Positions 1 through 8,302 of a stretch of DNA of 64,000 nucleotides are shown here, piece after piece (position 1 is the stretch's first letter; every line of letters starts with the position of its first letter). A program made the position numbers and the translations under genes. The notes under the pieces are model-generated. The model made no database searches. It was not told the origin of the DNA and saw nothing but the letters and a program-made list of their open reading frames with translations. The stretch comes from Flavonifractor hominis. GTDB taxonomy: Bacteria > Bacillota > Clostridia > Oscillospirales > Oscillospiraceae. The stretch covers positions 620,001-684,000 of the forward strand of contig NZ_JBBMFT010000001.1 of the NCBI RefSeq assembly GCF_040095835.1. The letters run 5' to 3'.

Positions 1-259
1 CATGGAACAAAATGCCGTAATCCGGCTCTTCGATGCCCGCGTGCTTGCGCATGACATTGCTGGTCAAGCCAACCTTCTTGCCCGACTCTGTGTAACCTGC
101 CCGCTTGTATTCCTCTACCATGGCGCTGGCGATGGCATACGCATCGTCATATCCCATATCCGGATACAGGTAACTGGGCGGCGTCAAAAGCTCACGTGTC
201 CGAATCGCCTCAAAATGCAACCGCCCCTGTTCTAAAATTTGTGCATTTGTCAATACCAT
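1..259 (-). CDS. 2-keto-4-pentenoate hydratase / fumarylacetoacetate hydrolase family protein (partial)
   Basis: The gene starts at the ATG at 257-259 behind a GGAGGC ribosome binding site and runs off the left edge, so only the first 86 residues are visible. They contain PPSYLYPDMGYDDAYAIA and a segment GKKVGLTSNVMRKHAG followed by EEPDYGILF, which match the N-terminal half of MhpD-like hydratases and 4-oxalocrotonate decarboxylases. This family hydrates or decarboxylates 2-oxo-alkenoates with a divalent metal. The metal-binding residues lie in the missing part. It diverges from the IclR regulator at 456, which is a usual partner for such catabolic genes. The exact substrate cannot be told. 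Confidence 0.75.
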   Translation of the reverse strand, partial: MVLTNAQILEQGRLHFEAIRTRELLTPPSYLYPDMGYDDAYAIASAMVEEYKRAGYTESGKKVGLTSNVMRKHAGIEEPDYGILFH

Positions 260-324
260 GGTCACGCCTCCTTTGACTTAACGTTATTCTTCTTTTGTCT
301 TAAAATCAATAATTTTATCTAAAA

Positions 325-342
325 AGTTTAAAATTTTAAACT
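325..342. promoter_or_regulatory. 18-bp perfect palindrome, candidate IclR operator
   Basis: AGTTTAAAATTTTAAACT is a perfect palindrome in the divergent intergenic region between the hydratase gene and the IclR gene. It lies 37 bp upstream of the IclR -35 box. IclR-family regulators bind short palindromes in such regions; that this is the operator is inference. Confidence 0.4.
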
Positions 343-378
343 GAGTTTTTTATATATTTTTACTCACACTTCGGTAAA

Positions 379-407
379 TTGACATTAAAAACATGGTATG
401 CTATAGT
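379..407 (+). promoter_or_regulatory. sigma-A promoter of the IclR gene
   Basis: TTGACA at 379-384 is followed by a 17-bp spacer and TATAGT at 402-407, with an extended -10 TGC just before it. It is about 50 bp upstream of the IclR start codon. Confidence 0.7.
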
Positions 408-455
408 TAATATAACCATAAGCGGCCTAGCCGCATTGGAATAGGGGGTATTTTT

Positions 456-1247
456 TTGAGTACAAATCTCTCTTCCGAGCCGCCGGCCGTACCCATCAAC
501 AGTTCGTTGGATAAGGCGTTTGATATTCTGGAATTTCTGGCTTCCTTTGGCTCACCCCAAAGCGCACCGGAGATCAGCCGACGTCTTAAGCTGAACAAGG
601 TCACCACTTATAATCTGCTGCGCACACTGGAATACCGGCAGTACCTGCAAAAAAATGAGAGTGGGAAGTATGTGCTCAGCAGCAAACTCTTTGAACTGGG
701 TACGCTGTACCGCACCAGCAATCCCGTCACCCACGTCTTTGAGCTGTGCTGCCTGCCCCTGCTCCAGAAATACCCCGCCTGCAACATCAGTCTGGGCGGA
801 TTCGGCACCTCTATGCGGGGAATCTATCTCAGCATTTTGGGCTCAAACGAATCCTTTGTGTCGCCTGGTACTGCGTTCCCCCTCCACGCGACTGCGGTAG
901 GAAAAGTCCTGCTGGCCAATAGCTCCAAGGAGTTCCGTACTGCCTTTTTCCAGCAGGCCACACTGACCCGGTACACAGAAAATACGGTAACCGACCCGGA
1001 GATTCTGAAAGAACAGCTGTTGAAAATCCGCCATCAGGGTTACTGCATTCTGGACGGTGATCTGTTTACCGACTTCCACTGCATTTCCGTCCCGGTGTTT
1101 TCTTCCGGTCGGCACCTGGCTGGGGCCATCAGCATCCGCGGCAGCGAATCCTTTGTAAAAAAGCATCAGAAAAAACTGCTGGAGGATATCCTTGCCATGG
1201 GGAAATACATGTCCGCCAATCTGGGCTATACCGATCTTGCCCTATAA
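456..1247 (+). CDS. IclR family transcriptional regulator
   Basis: The 263-residue protein has an N-terminal winged helix (about residues 18-80: LDKAFDILEFLASF, then PEISRRLKLNKVTTYNLLRTLE) and a C-terminal IclR effector domain. The latter shows the typical FPLHATAVGKVLLA and CISVPVFSSGRHLAGAISI segments. The start is a TTG behind a GGGGG run; no in-frame ATG precedes the helix-turn-helix. IclR proteins sense small metabolites and repress or activate neighbouring catabolic genes. Here the divergent hydratase-type gene is the likely target, possibly with the downstream transporter and AtuA genes. A strong terminator follows. Confidence 0.9.
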   Translation: MSTNLSSEPPAVPINSSLDKAFDILEFLASFGSPQSAPEISRRLKLNKVTTYNLLRTLEYRQYLQKNESGKYVLSSKLFELGTLYRTSNPVTHVFELCCLPLLQKYPACNISLGGFGTSMRGIYLSILGSNESFVSPGTAFPLHATAVGKVLLANSSKEFRTAFFQQATLTRYTENTVTDPEILKEQLLKIRHQGYCILDGDLFTDFHCISVPVFSSGRHLAGAISIRGSESFVKKHQKKLLEDILAMGKYMSANLGYTDLAL

Positions 1248-1261
1248 CATACGAATAATAG

Positions 1262-1294
1262 AAAAAGGCGGGCGCCAAAGCGCCCGCCTTTTCT
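1262..1294. terminator. bidirectional intrinsic terminator
   Basis: An 11-12 bp GC-rich stem (AAGGCGGGCG pairing with CGCCCGCCTT, loop CCAAAG) carries A residues on one side and T residues on the other. It serves the convergent IclR and EamA genes. Confidence 0.85.
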
Positions 1295-1327
1295 TCGATC
1301 AAACCGATATAGATTCATCCCTTGTCA

Positions 1328-2200
1328 TCAGCTCCAGATGGCCATCATCAGCGTACCGGCCACCATCAGGCACAGGCCGGTACACGCCCGGCGGCTAAGC
1401 CGCTCTCCAAACACTACCCTGGAAAAAATCACTGTGATGACCAGGCTGAGTTTGTCAATGGGAACCACCACGCTGACCACACCGTTTTGGATGGCATAGT
1501 AATAGCACAGCCAGGAGGCACCTGTGGCAAGGCCAGACAGGAGAATAAAAATCAGTTCCTGCCGCTGCAAATACCTCAGCTGTCTCTGCTTTCCCTGCAT
1601 GAAAACCACCAGCCACGCCAGTACCAGCACCACACTGGTCCGGATGGCCGTACCTAGGTTGGACTCCACGCCGGATATGCCAACCTTCGCCAGGATGGAG
1701 GTAAGAGCTGCACATATCGCTGAACCAAAGGCGTAGAATATCCACGCCCGGCCTGTTTTCGTTTCTCCTTGCTCGGCTTTCCGCTCCACCATCAGGAAAA
1801 TGCCCGCCGCCAGCAAAACCGTCCCGACCAGCTTGACGGCCAGATGGCCAGTCTCGGAAAAGCAGATGATGGCCAGCAGGACCGTAAGAACCGTGCTCGA
1901 TTTGTCAATGGGGACCACCTTATTGACGTCCCCCATCGAAAGCGCCTTAAAATAGCACAGCCAGGAGGCACCTGTAGCTGTCCCCGACAAGATCAGAAAG
2001 AGCAATGACCGTGGAGTAATCGCTCCTATGGTACCACCCGATCCGACAACCAGCACCATGATCCATGCAAACAGCAGCACCACTACCGTCCGCAGCGCGG
2101 TGGCTAGATCTGAATCCGTCTGCCGGATCCCGCATTTGGCCAGTATGGATGTTATGCCAGCAAAGCAAGCCGAGAGCACCGCCGCCAAAAGCCACGCCAT
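1328..2200 (-). CDS. EamA-domain (DMT superfamily) transporter
   Basis: The 290-residue protein is almost entirely hydrophobic, with about ten membrane segments arranged as two homologous EamA repeats. Each repeat carries near-identical blocks, LSGTATGASWLCYFKAL and LSGLATGASWLCYYYAI, each followed by a VVPIDK segment. DMT transporters of this type export amino acids or other metabolites. It is convergent with the IclR gene and shares its terminator. Its start lies close to that of the divergent sigma-54 regulator. Nothing in the sequence identifies the substrate. Confidence 0.88.
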   Translation of the reverse strand: MAWLLAAVLSACFAGITSILAKCGIRQTDSDLATALRTVVVLLFAWIMVLVVGSGGTIGAITPRSLLFLILSGTATGASWLCYFKALSMGDVNKVVPIDKSSTVLTVLLAIICFSETGHLAVKLVGTVLLAAGIFLMVERKAEQGETKTGRAWIFYAFGSAICAALTSILAKVGISGVESNLGTAIRTSVVLVLAWLVVFMQGKQRQLRYLQRQELIFILLSGLATGASWLCYYYAIQNGVVSVVVPIDKLSLVITVIFSRVVFGERLSRRACTGLCLMVAGTLMMAIWS

Positions 2201-2302
2201 TGTTCGTCTCTCCTTCCCATTTTGCGCCCCTTATCATAGCGCGTTTTTCCGCCATTGACAAGCGGGGTATAATCAACATGGACAAAAAGGGGGAGGCACA
2301 TT

Positions 2303-3655
2303 ATGGATCTGAATGCCGGGGCGAGAGCCGCTTTCGATGCCATGCGGGAAGGTATCACCATTATCGATACCGAGGGCCGGCTGGTATTCTGCAACCGCGC
2401 CTATTTGGAATTTCTGCGCAAGGAACTGGGAGAGCCACTGGATCATATTGAAGGGAAGTATCTGCGGGACCTGCGTCCGGGGGCCCGTCTGCCCGAAGTT
2501 CTGAAGGAAGGCAAACCCATTCTGCACATCACCCGACAGGAGATCAAGGATTTTTACTTTGTCAACCTCTACCCTATCTATGAGGATGGCATACTGACCG
2601 GCGGTCTTTCCGTGGTGACCTTTTTGGAGGATGCCTATCAGGCCAAAGAGGAACTGGAGGCTGTGGAAGCCCGCAGCCAGCAGCTGCTCCGCCGCATCAA
2701 CAAGGCAAACGGCGCCCGCTATACCTTTGACGATATCACGGCGGTCAGCCCCGCCACTCTTCAAGTAAAGGAACTGGCCCAGAAGGTAGCGGCCACCGAT
2801 GCTACCGTGCTTTTGGAAAGTGAGAGCGGCACTGGCAAAGAGCTCTACGCCCAGGCCATTCATAACGCCAGCGACCGGCGGGACGGAGTCTTTGTGGCCA
2901 TCAACTGCGCCAGCTTTAACGCCAATATCCTGGAATCCGAACTGTTCGGTTACGTGGAAGGGGCTTTCACCGGTGCTAAGCGCGGCGGAAAGATCGGCCT
3001 GTTTGAGGCCGCTGCCGGCGGTACTCTGTTCCTGGATGAAATTTCAGAGATGGACCTCGGACTCCAGGCCAAGCTACTACGGGCTCTGCAGGAACACACC
3101 ATCCGCCCAGTTGGAAGCATTAAAGAGGTGGATGTGGATGTGCGGGTCATTGCCGCTTGTAATGCCGATCTGCAGGCATATGTGGCCGACGGAAAATTCC
3201 GCAAGGACCTTTATTACCGCCTGAGTACATTTCTCATCCATGTCCCTCCCCTGCGGGAACGGCCGGGAGATATCCCAGCCCTGGCCCGCTCTATTCTGGA
3301 GGACTTTTCACACAAACTTCACCGCCCCTTTACATTAACGGAGGACGCGGTGAGCTGTCTCCAGGCTCACAACTGGCCGGGCAATGTACGGGAACTGCGC
3401 AACGTGCTGGAGTTTTCCGCCTACCTGACCCCCTCCGGTGTCATCGACCGCGAGGCCCTTCCCAATGACTTGACCCGCATCCGCGAGACAGCCGGCCTCA
3501 CCCTCGCTCAGCGTACCAGCGCATTTGAAAGACGGGTCATTCTGAACCTCTTAGAACGCAACGGCTCTTCCCTGGAAGGGAAGAAAAAAACCGCCGCTCA
3601 ACTTGGTATCTCCTTGGCCAGCTTGTACAACAAACTCTCAGCAAACCGCTCCTAA
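2303..3655 (+). CDS. PAS-domain sigma-54-dependent transcriptional activator
   Basis: The 450-residue bacterial enhancer-binding protein has a PAS sensor (about 8-110), a short helical linker, a sigma-54 interaction AAA+ domain (about 143-385) and a C-terminal Fis-type helix-turn-helix (about 428-447). Visible motifs are Walker A SESGTGKE at 173-180, the sigma-54 contact loop GAFTGA at 220-225, Walker B TLFLDE at 241-246, and an arginine in YYRLS at 307. The first Walker A residue is Ser instead of the usual Gly. The ATG follows a GGGGGAGG site. The next operon has a sigma-54 promoter, so this protein is very probably its activator, with the PAS domain sensing the inducer or an energy signal. 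Confidence 0.93.
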   Translation: MDLNAGARAAFDAMREGITIIDTEGRLVFCNRAYLEFLRKELGEPLDHIEGKYLRDLRPGARLPEVLKEGKPILHITRQEIKDFYFVNLYPIYEDGILTGGLSVVTFLEDAYQAKEELEAVEARSQQLLRRINKANGARYTFDDITAVSPATLQVKELAQKVAATDATVLLESESGTGKELYAQAIHNASDRRDGVFVAINCASFNANILESELFGYVEGAFTGAKRGGKIGLFEAAAGGTLFLDEISEMDLGLQAKLLRALQEHTIRPVGSIKEVDVDVRVIAACNADLQAYVADGKFRKDLYYRLSTFLIHVPPLRERPGDIPALARSILEDFSHKLHRPFTLTEDAVSCLQAHNWPGNVRELRNVLEFSAYLTPSGVIDREALPNDLTRIRETAGLTLAQRTSAFERRVILNLLERNGSSLEGKKKTAAQLGISLASLYNKLSANRS

Positions 3656-3670
3656 CCAAATTCCAGTTTT

Positions 3671-3767
3671 TTAGAATTCACTTCTAGAATTTTAGAATCC
3701 TTGCTATTTCAATCTCTTCCATCTTTTTCTTTCCTCCATCGTTCGACTTATTTCTAATTTTTTAGAA
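3671..3767. promoter_or_regulatory. cluster of TTAGAA/TTCTAA inverted motifs, candidate activator binding sites
   Basis: TTAGAA occurs at 3671, 3692 and 3762, TTCTAGAA at 3682-3689 and TTCTAA at 3752-3757. They form inverted pairs TTAGAA-N5-TTCTA and TTCTAA-N4-TTAGAA. The cluster is about 90-185 bp upstream of the -24 element, the usual position for enhancer-binding protein sites. Confidence 0.5.
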
Positions 3768-3796
3768 TTTACTCCTCCCCTTCTTTTAATGCCGCC

Positions 3797-3840
3797 ATTC
3801 CCGGATGTCTTGTCCCACAAGATATTCCGGGAATTTTTTA
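3797..3840 (+). terminator. intrinsic terminator of the sigma-54 activator gene
   Basis: A long stem (ATTCCCGGA and TCTTGT pairing with ACAAGA and TTCCGGGAAT, one bulge) is followed by six T residues. It ends only 14 bp before the sigma-54 promoter of the next operon. Confidence 0.75.
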
Positions 3841-3853
3841 TACAGAGCAAGAG

Positions 3854-3870
3854 TTGGCATGCGGTTTGCG
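3854..3870 (+). promoter_or_regulatory. sigma-54 (-24/-12) promoter
   Basis: TTGGCATGCGGTTTGCG matches the sigma-54 consensus TTGGCAC-N5-TTGC. The invariant GG is at 3856-3857 and GC at 3868-3869 with the required 10 bp between them. Transcription would start near 3881, about 68 bp before the transporter gene. Confidence 0.8.
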
Positions 3871-3948
3871 TCGTATTGTAAGCGCAATCGATAAGAGAGG
3901 ATTGCATATCTTCCGGGCCGCGTCCCGGAAATTAGAGGAGGTACATCC

Positions 3949-5313
3949 ATGTTAGCAGCACTCGGCTTCATCACTGTCCTGGTCATGCTGATCCTGATCA
4001 TGACCAAGAAAGCCTCGCCCCTGGTGGCGTTGATCGCGGTCCCCGTGGTCACCGGCATCATCGCCTGTGCTTTCATCCAGGTTGTCCCGGAGGGTTCCAC
4101 CGAAGGCGTCGTGGACTTTCTGGCCAACTTTAAGAGTCTGGGTGGCATGATCACCGGCTCTGACGGTATCGGCTCTGTGGCCGCCACCGGCGTCATGTTC
4201 ATTTTCTCCATTCTGTTCTTCGGCGTCCTCACCGATGCCGGTACGTTCCGCCCCATCATCGGCGGCATCACCAAATTCATGGGCACCGATCCGGTGAAGA
4301 TCGCCATCGGCACCGCCATTCTGGCCATGGCTGTCCATCTGGACGGTTCCGGCGCCGTTACCTTCCTGATCTGCGTACCCCCCCTGGTGCCCCTGTATGA
4401 TGCGGTCGGCATGAAGCGCACCACTCTGGCCACCATCGTAGCCATGGCCGCCGGCACCATGAACATCCTTCCCTGGGGCGGCCCCACGATCCGCGCCGCC
4501 ACCGCGCTGGGTGTGGATGTAGTCAGCGAACTGTTCATGCCCATCCTCCCCGCTGTCATCGTGGGCCTGGTATGTGTGGTCATCTTCTCCGCTTTCCTGG
4601 GCAGCCGTGAGAAGGCCCGCATTGGTACCGTTGCTCTTGGCAGTGCTGAGGTAACCATGGCCGAGCTGTCCGACGAGGAGAAGGCTCTGCTGCGGCCCCA
4701 CCTGTTCCCCATCAACATCATCCTCATCATCGCCGCCATCATCTCTCTGCTGTTCTCCGGCTTCGCTCCCGCCGTGGTCTTTATGGTATTCTACGTATTG
4801 GCTACCGTTATCAACTACCCCAGCGTCAAGCTGTCCAAGGCCCGGGTGGATGCCCACGCCAAGGAGTGCCTGATGATGTGCTCCGTCCTCTTCGCCGCCG
4901 GCTGCTTCACCGGCATCATGAAGGGCACCGGTATGATCACCGAAATGGCCAACGCCCTGACCGCTCTCATCCCCGACTCCCTGGGTCAGTTCTTCCCCGT
5001 CATCGTGGGTATCATCGGTATGCCCGCCTCCCTGCTGTTTGACCCCGATTCCTTCTACTACGGCGTGCTGCCCGTGCTGGCTCAGACCGCTGAGGGCTTC
5101 GGCGTAGCCGGCGTCAATGTGGGTCAGGCCGCTATCCTGGGTCAGATGACCACCGGCTTCCCTGTCTCCCCCCTCACCGCCTCCACCTTCCTGCTGGTAG
5201 GTCTGTCCGGTGTGGACCTGGGTGAGCACCAGAAGAAGACCATCCCCATGGTGTGGCTGATCTCCATCATCATGCTGGTGGTTGCTGTGGTCACCGGCGG
5301 CATTACCATCTGA
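3949..5313 (+). CDS. CitMHS family citrate/metal-complex symporter
   Basis: The 454-residue integral membrane protein has about 12 hydrophobic segments and family features such as MAVHLDGSGAVTFLICVPPL and MNILPWGGPTIRAATALG. Its length fits the CitMHS family (about 430-460). Members import divalent metal-citrate complexes or related carboxylates with protons. It is the first gene behind the sigma-54 promoter. The ATG follows AGAGGAGG. The adjoining AtuA genes suggest a carboxylate other than citrate, but this cannot be decided from sequence. Confidence 0.88.
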   Translation: MLAALGFITVLVMLILIMTKKASPLVALIAVPVVTGIIACAFIQVVPEGSTEGVVDFLANFKSLGGMITGSDGIGSVAATGVMFIFSILFFGVLTDAGTFRPIIGGITKFMGTDPVKIAIGTAILAMAVHLDGSGAVTFLICVPPLVPLYDAVGMKRTTLATIVAMAAGTMNILPWGGPTIRAATALGVDVVSELFMPILPAVIVGLVCVVIFSAFLGSREKARIGTVALGSAEVTMAELSDEEKALLRPHLFPINIILIIAAIISLLFSGFAPAVVFMVFYVLATVINYPSVKLSKARVDAHAKECLMMCSVLFAAGCFTGIMKGTGMITEMANALTALIPDSLGQFFPVIVGIIGMPASLLFDPDSFYYGVLPVLAQTAEGFGVAGVNVGQAAILGQMTTGFPVSPLTASTFLLVGLSGVDLGEHQKKTIPMVWLISIIMLVVAVVTGGITI

Positions 5314-5362
5314 TCATTCCAATCGCTCCATCCACCTTCTTGTTCAGAAAGGAAGTCATTGT

Positions 5363-6709
5363 ATGAAAAGCATCCGCATCGGCAGCGGCGCCGGGTACGC
5401 CGGCGACCGCCTGGAGCCCTCCCTGGAGCTTATTGAGAAGGGCAATCTGGATTACATCAGTTATGAGTGCCTGGCCGAGCGCACTATCGCCATCGGCCAG
5501 CAGGCCAAGCTGAAGGACCCCACCAAGGGCTACAACGGCCTTCTGGAGCACCGCATGGAGAAGGCGCTCCCCCTGTGCTGGGAGCACAAGGTGAAGCTCA
5601 TCACCAATATGGGCTCCGCCAATCCCCAGGCCGCCGCTCAGAAATGTGTGGAGATCGCCCGCAAGCACGGCCTCACCGGCATGAAGATCGCCTGTGTCAC
5701 CGGCGACGATCTGCTGCCCGTTATCGATAAGTATATGGACACCGAGGTGTGGGAGACCCACGAGCCGCTGTCCAAGCTCCCCGGTGAGATCGTCTCCGCC
5801 AACGCCTATATGGGCGTGGAGGGCATCCTGAAAGCCCTGGACATGGGTGCCGATGTGGTCATCACTGGCCGCGTGGCCGACCCTGCCATCTTTATGGCTC
5901 CCATGATCCACGAGTTTGGCTGGTCCCTTGACGACTGGGACAAGCTGGGCAAGGGCACCATCATGGGCCACCTGCTGGAGTGCGGCGGCCAGGTCACCGG
6001 CGGCTACTTCGCCGAGCCCGGCAAGAAGGATGTGCCCGGCCTGGGCCACCTGGGTTTCCCCATCATCCAGGTATCTGAGGACGGCTCCTTCTTTGTCACC
6101 AAGGTACCCGAGGCCGGCGGTATGGTCACTGTAGAGACCTGTTCTGAGCAGATCTGCTATGAGATCCATGACCCTGAAAACTATCTGACCCCCGATGTGG
6201 TGGCCGACTGCAAACAGATCAAGTTCACCGAAATCGGTAAAGACATGGTAAAAGTGGAGGGCATTACCGGCAAGCCCAAGACGGAAACGTTCAAGTGCTC
6301 CATCGGCTATCGCGACTGCTTCATCGGTGACGGTGAGATCAGCTATGGCGGCCCCGGCTGCGTCAACCGCGGTAAGCTGGCCCTGGATATCATCAAAGAG
6401 CGACTGGAGCTGGTCGCGCCCGGCGTGTTTGACGAGCTGAAGTTTGACCTGATCGGCTGCAACAGCCTGTATTGGAATCCTGACTACAAGTACAATGAGG
6501 AGCCCAGCGAGGTACGGGTGCGGGTATCCGGCCGCGCCAAAACCAAGGCCGAGGCCGACCTCATCGGCAACGAAGTGGAGGCTCTGTACACCAACGGCCC
6601 CGCCGGCGGCTGCGGCGCCGTCAAGCGCACCCGCGACATCGTCTCTGTGGCCTCTATCCTGGTCAGCCGCTACGATGTCAAGCCCGAAGCCGAGATCTTT
6701 ACCGTCTGA
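5363..6709 (+). CDS. AtuA family protein (DUF1446), putative acyl/carboxylate catabolic enzyme
   Basis: The 448-residue protein starts at the ATG behind AAAGGAAG; an upstream in-frame extension overlaps the transporter gene and has no family similarity. The N-terminus has the family signature GSGAGYAGDR, and later come NMGSANPQAA, DVVITGRVADPA and GGPGCVNRGKLAL. AtuA is known genetically from acyclic terpene utilization in Pseudomonas; the reaction of the family is not settled. It lies 49 bp after the transporter and 27 bp before the small partner gene. The three appear to be one sigma-54 operon. Confidence 0.85.
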   Translation: MKSIRIGSGAGYAGDRLEPSLELIEKGNLDYISYECLAERTIAIGQQAKLKDPTKGYNGLLEHRMEKALPLCWEHKVKLITNMGSANPQAAAQKCVEIARKHGLTGMKIACVTGDDLLPVIDKYMDTEVWETHEPLSKLPGEIVSANAYMGVEGILKALDMGADVVITGRVADPAIFMAPMIHEFGWSLDDWDKLGKGTIMGHLLECGGQVTGGYFAEPGKKDVPGLGHLGFPIIQVSEDGSFFVTKVPEAGGMVTVETCSEQICYEIHDPENYLTPDVVADCKQIKFTEIGKDMVKVEGITGKPKTETFKCSIGYRDCFIGDGEISYGGPGCVNRGKLALDIIKERLELVAPGVFDELKFDLIGCNSLYWNPDYKYNEEPSEVRVRVSGRAKTKAEADLIGNEVEALYTNGPAGGCGAVKRTRDIVSVASILVSRYDVKPEAEIFTV

Positions 6710-6736
6710 TTCTGGGACAGAAAGGAAGCATTTACT

Positions 6737-7036
6737 ATGAAACTCTGGGACCTCGCACACTCCCGTACCGGCGATAAGGGCAACATCTCCAACATCTCCC
6801 TCATCGCCTATGACCCCAAGGACTATGAGCTGCTCAAGGAGAAAGTCACACCCGAGCGTGTGAAAGAGCATTTCAAGGGCATGGTCAAGGGCGAGGTGGT
6901 CCGCTATGAACTGCCCAATATCCACGCCCTCAACTTCGTGATGTATGCCGCTCTGGGCGGAGGCGTCACCCGTTCCCTGTCCGTGGATATGCACGGCAAG
7001 GGCCTGTCCTCCTATCTGTTGGATATGGAAATCTGA
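6737..7036 (+). CDS. small AtuA-like ferredoxin-fold partner protein
   Basis: The 99-residue protein begins LWDLAHSRTGDKGNISNISLI and contains VRYELPNIHALNFVMYAALGGG. These match the domain fused to the C-terminus of AtuA in many bacteria. Here it is a separate gene directly behind the AtuA gene, so the two probably form one enzyme complex. The ATG follows GAAAGGAAG. A strong terminator closes the operon. Confidence 0.8.
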   Translation: MKLWDLAHSRTGDKGNISNISLIAYDPKDYELLKEKVTPERVKEHFKGMVKGEVVRYELPNIHALNFVMYAALGGGVTRSLSVDMHGKGLSSYLLDMEI

Positions 7037-7049
7037 TCCCTTTCCCCAA

Positions 7050-7087
7050 ACAGCGGTCCGCTGCCTGGCAGCGGGCCGCTGTTTTTT
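7050..7087 (+). terminator. intrinsic terminator of the CitMHS-AtuA operon
   Basis: ACAGCGGTCCGCTGCC pairs with GCAGCGGGCCGCTGTT around a two-base loop and is followed by a T run. Confidence 0.9.
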
Positions 7088-7147
7088 CTCCTCTGTTCCA
7101 CTGCGCTCGGAAATGACATAGACCACATTCCTTACATCTGCAAATAA

Positions 7148-7187
7148 GCAAAAAACGCCTGCCAGGCACCAAGTGCCTGGCAGGCGC
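7148..7187 (-). terminator. intrinsic terminator of the GNAT gene
   Basis: GCCTGCCAGGCAC pairs with GTGCCTGGCAGGC. On the minus strand the stem is followed by a T run (A run at 7150-7155). It sits just past the stop codon of the acetyltransferase gene. Confidence 0.85.
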
Positions 7188-7204
7188 AAAATAAAGCGCA
7201 TGCC

Positions 7205-7675
7205 TCAGAGATCATAACGATAAATACGCTCAAACGTTCCCTGTCCTGCCGGGGCCTTGTCCACAAAAACCCAGCCCGTCTTCTCATAGTAGCCATCCAG
7301 CTTTGTGACAAGGTAGAGGCACGGATAGCATCCCAGGGCCCGAACCGCTTCGATACTGGCCTGCTGCAGCTTCTGGCCGATGTGCCGGTTCCGCTCCTCA
7401 TCTTTGACATACAGCGTCGCCATCCAGGGTGACAGGTCTTGCCGGGTCTTCAGATCATTGAGCCAGAGCGACACCACCCCTACCGGACGTCCCTCCAAGA
7501 CTGCCACCAACATCTGCGGGATCGTATCCCGCTGGCACGCATACCTGGTGCGGTAAATAATCTCTTCCAGGGAATATCCGTCCGCCTTGGCCCACTCCAG
7601 CCACAGCCAGCGGGAGACCTCCTCCATATACTCCGGCGCGTCAGCCAAATGGACGATTTTGACCTCTTCCGTCAT
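7205..7675 (-). CDS. GNAT family N-acetyltransferase
   Basis: The 156-residue protein starts at the ATG behind AGGAGG; an upstream GTG-type extension lacks a ribosome binding site. The acetyl-CoA binding region ATLYVKDEERNRHIGQKL has the RxxxxG-type loop of the family, and the end GYYEKTGWVFVDKA is the usual motif B region. GNAT enzymes acetylate small molecules or protein amines; the substrate is unknown. It is a single-gene unit with its own terminator. Confidence 0.85.
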   Translation of the reverse strand: MTEEVKIVHLADAPEYMEEVSRWLWLEWAKADGYSLEEIIYRTRYACQRDTIPQMLVAVLEGRPVGVVSLWLNDLKTRQDLSPWMATLYVKDEERNRHIGQKLQQASIEAVRALGCYPCLYLVTKLDGYYEKTGWVFVDKAPAGQGTFERIYRYDL

Positions 7676-7776
7676 GACAGACCTCCTATCTGAGCATAGC
7701 CTCTGCAATCGCCTTCATTATAGAAATTTTTTCTCTTTTCGTCAAGTTCTGCTCAGGAGGCACCACCCCTGCGCGC

Positions 7777-8211
7777 TCAATCCTCCTGCGCTACCGCCGC
7801 CGCTGCAGCCACTGCCAGCAACCGCTTAAATTCCTCCCGCTCGGCATCTGTCATCTGCTGCGTCATACGGCGGAAACCTTCCTCAATCTGCTCTTTGATG
7901 AATGGATACACCGCCCACGCTTTTTCCGTGGGGCAGATATCATAGGTCCGTTTATCCCTTGCATTGGTACCACGCAGGATATATCCGCTTTCCTCCAGCT
8001 TTGTAACCGTCTTTGCAATGACACTTTTGTCCAGCGAAAGCCGTTTTGTGATCTCGTCCTGCGTCAGTTTCTCAAAATCACACACGATCAGGATAACGAC
8101 CGCCTGTGCAGCGGTAAGTCCATACCCTCCACAGCCGCTGTTGAGCCAAATGTGCGATTTTCGATACAAAATGGATATCGACTTAAAGGGGCTGTCCATG
8201 ATATAAGGCAC
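7777..8211 (-). CDS. MarR family transcriptional regulator
   Basis: The 144-residue protein starts at a GTG eight bases after AGGAGG; an internal ATG at 8199 is an alternative. A winged helix (about 45-105) shows LTQDEITKRLSLDKSVIAKTVTKLE and a basic wing NARDKRTYDICPTEKA. MarR proteins usually repress a neighbouring efflux gene and release DNA on binding a phenolic or drug-like ligand. It diverges from an MFS transporter, with a perfect palindrome at the transporter promoter. Confidence 0.9.
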   Translation of the reverse strand: MPYIMDSPFKSISILYRKSHIWLNSGCGGYGLTAAQAVVILIVCDFEKLTQDEITKRLSLDKSVIAKTVTKLEESGYILRGTNARDKRTYDICPTEKAWAVYPFIKEQIEEGFRRMTQQMTDAEREEFKRLLAVAAAAAVAQED

Positions 8212-8237
8212 CGTGCATACCTCCTTTTCGCATGTTG

Positions 8238-8266
8238 ATTATAGTCCATTTTGGTGGCACTTGCAA
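8238..8266 (-). promoter_or_regulatory. promoter of the MarR gene with imperfect operator
   Basis: On the minus strand TTGCAA (8261-8266), a 17-bp spacer and TATAAT (8238-8243) form a near-consensus promoter. The segment GGTGGCACTTGCAACC at 8253-8268 resembles the centre of the strong palindrome at 8303-8328, which suggests weaker autoregulation. Confidence 0.65.
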
Positions 8267-8273
8267 CCAGTTC

Positions 8274-8302
8274 TTGACGCAGGAGAACAACTGTGCTATG
8301 TT
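8274..8302 (+). promoter_or_regulatory. promoter of the MFS transporter gene
   Basis: TTGACG at 8274-8279, a 17-bp spacer and TATGTT at 8297-8302. The palindrome begins directly after the -10 box, so a bound repressor would cover the start site. Confidence 0.6.

Noticed and set aside
3952..5229. Long minus-strand open frame of 425 codons opposite the CitMHS gene
   Set aside because: It is a His/Gly/Gln-rich mirror of a GC-biased gene without ribosome binding site or any family pattern; the plus-strand transporter explains the stretch.
5303..7201. 632-codon minus-strand open frame opposite the AtuA genes
   Set aside because: It crosses two real genes and their terminator, and its composition (His, Gly, Asp, Gln) is typical of antisense frames in GC-rich DNA.
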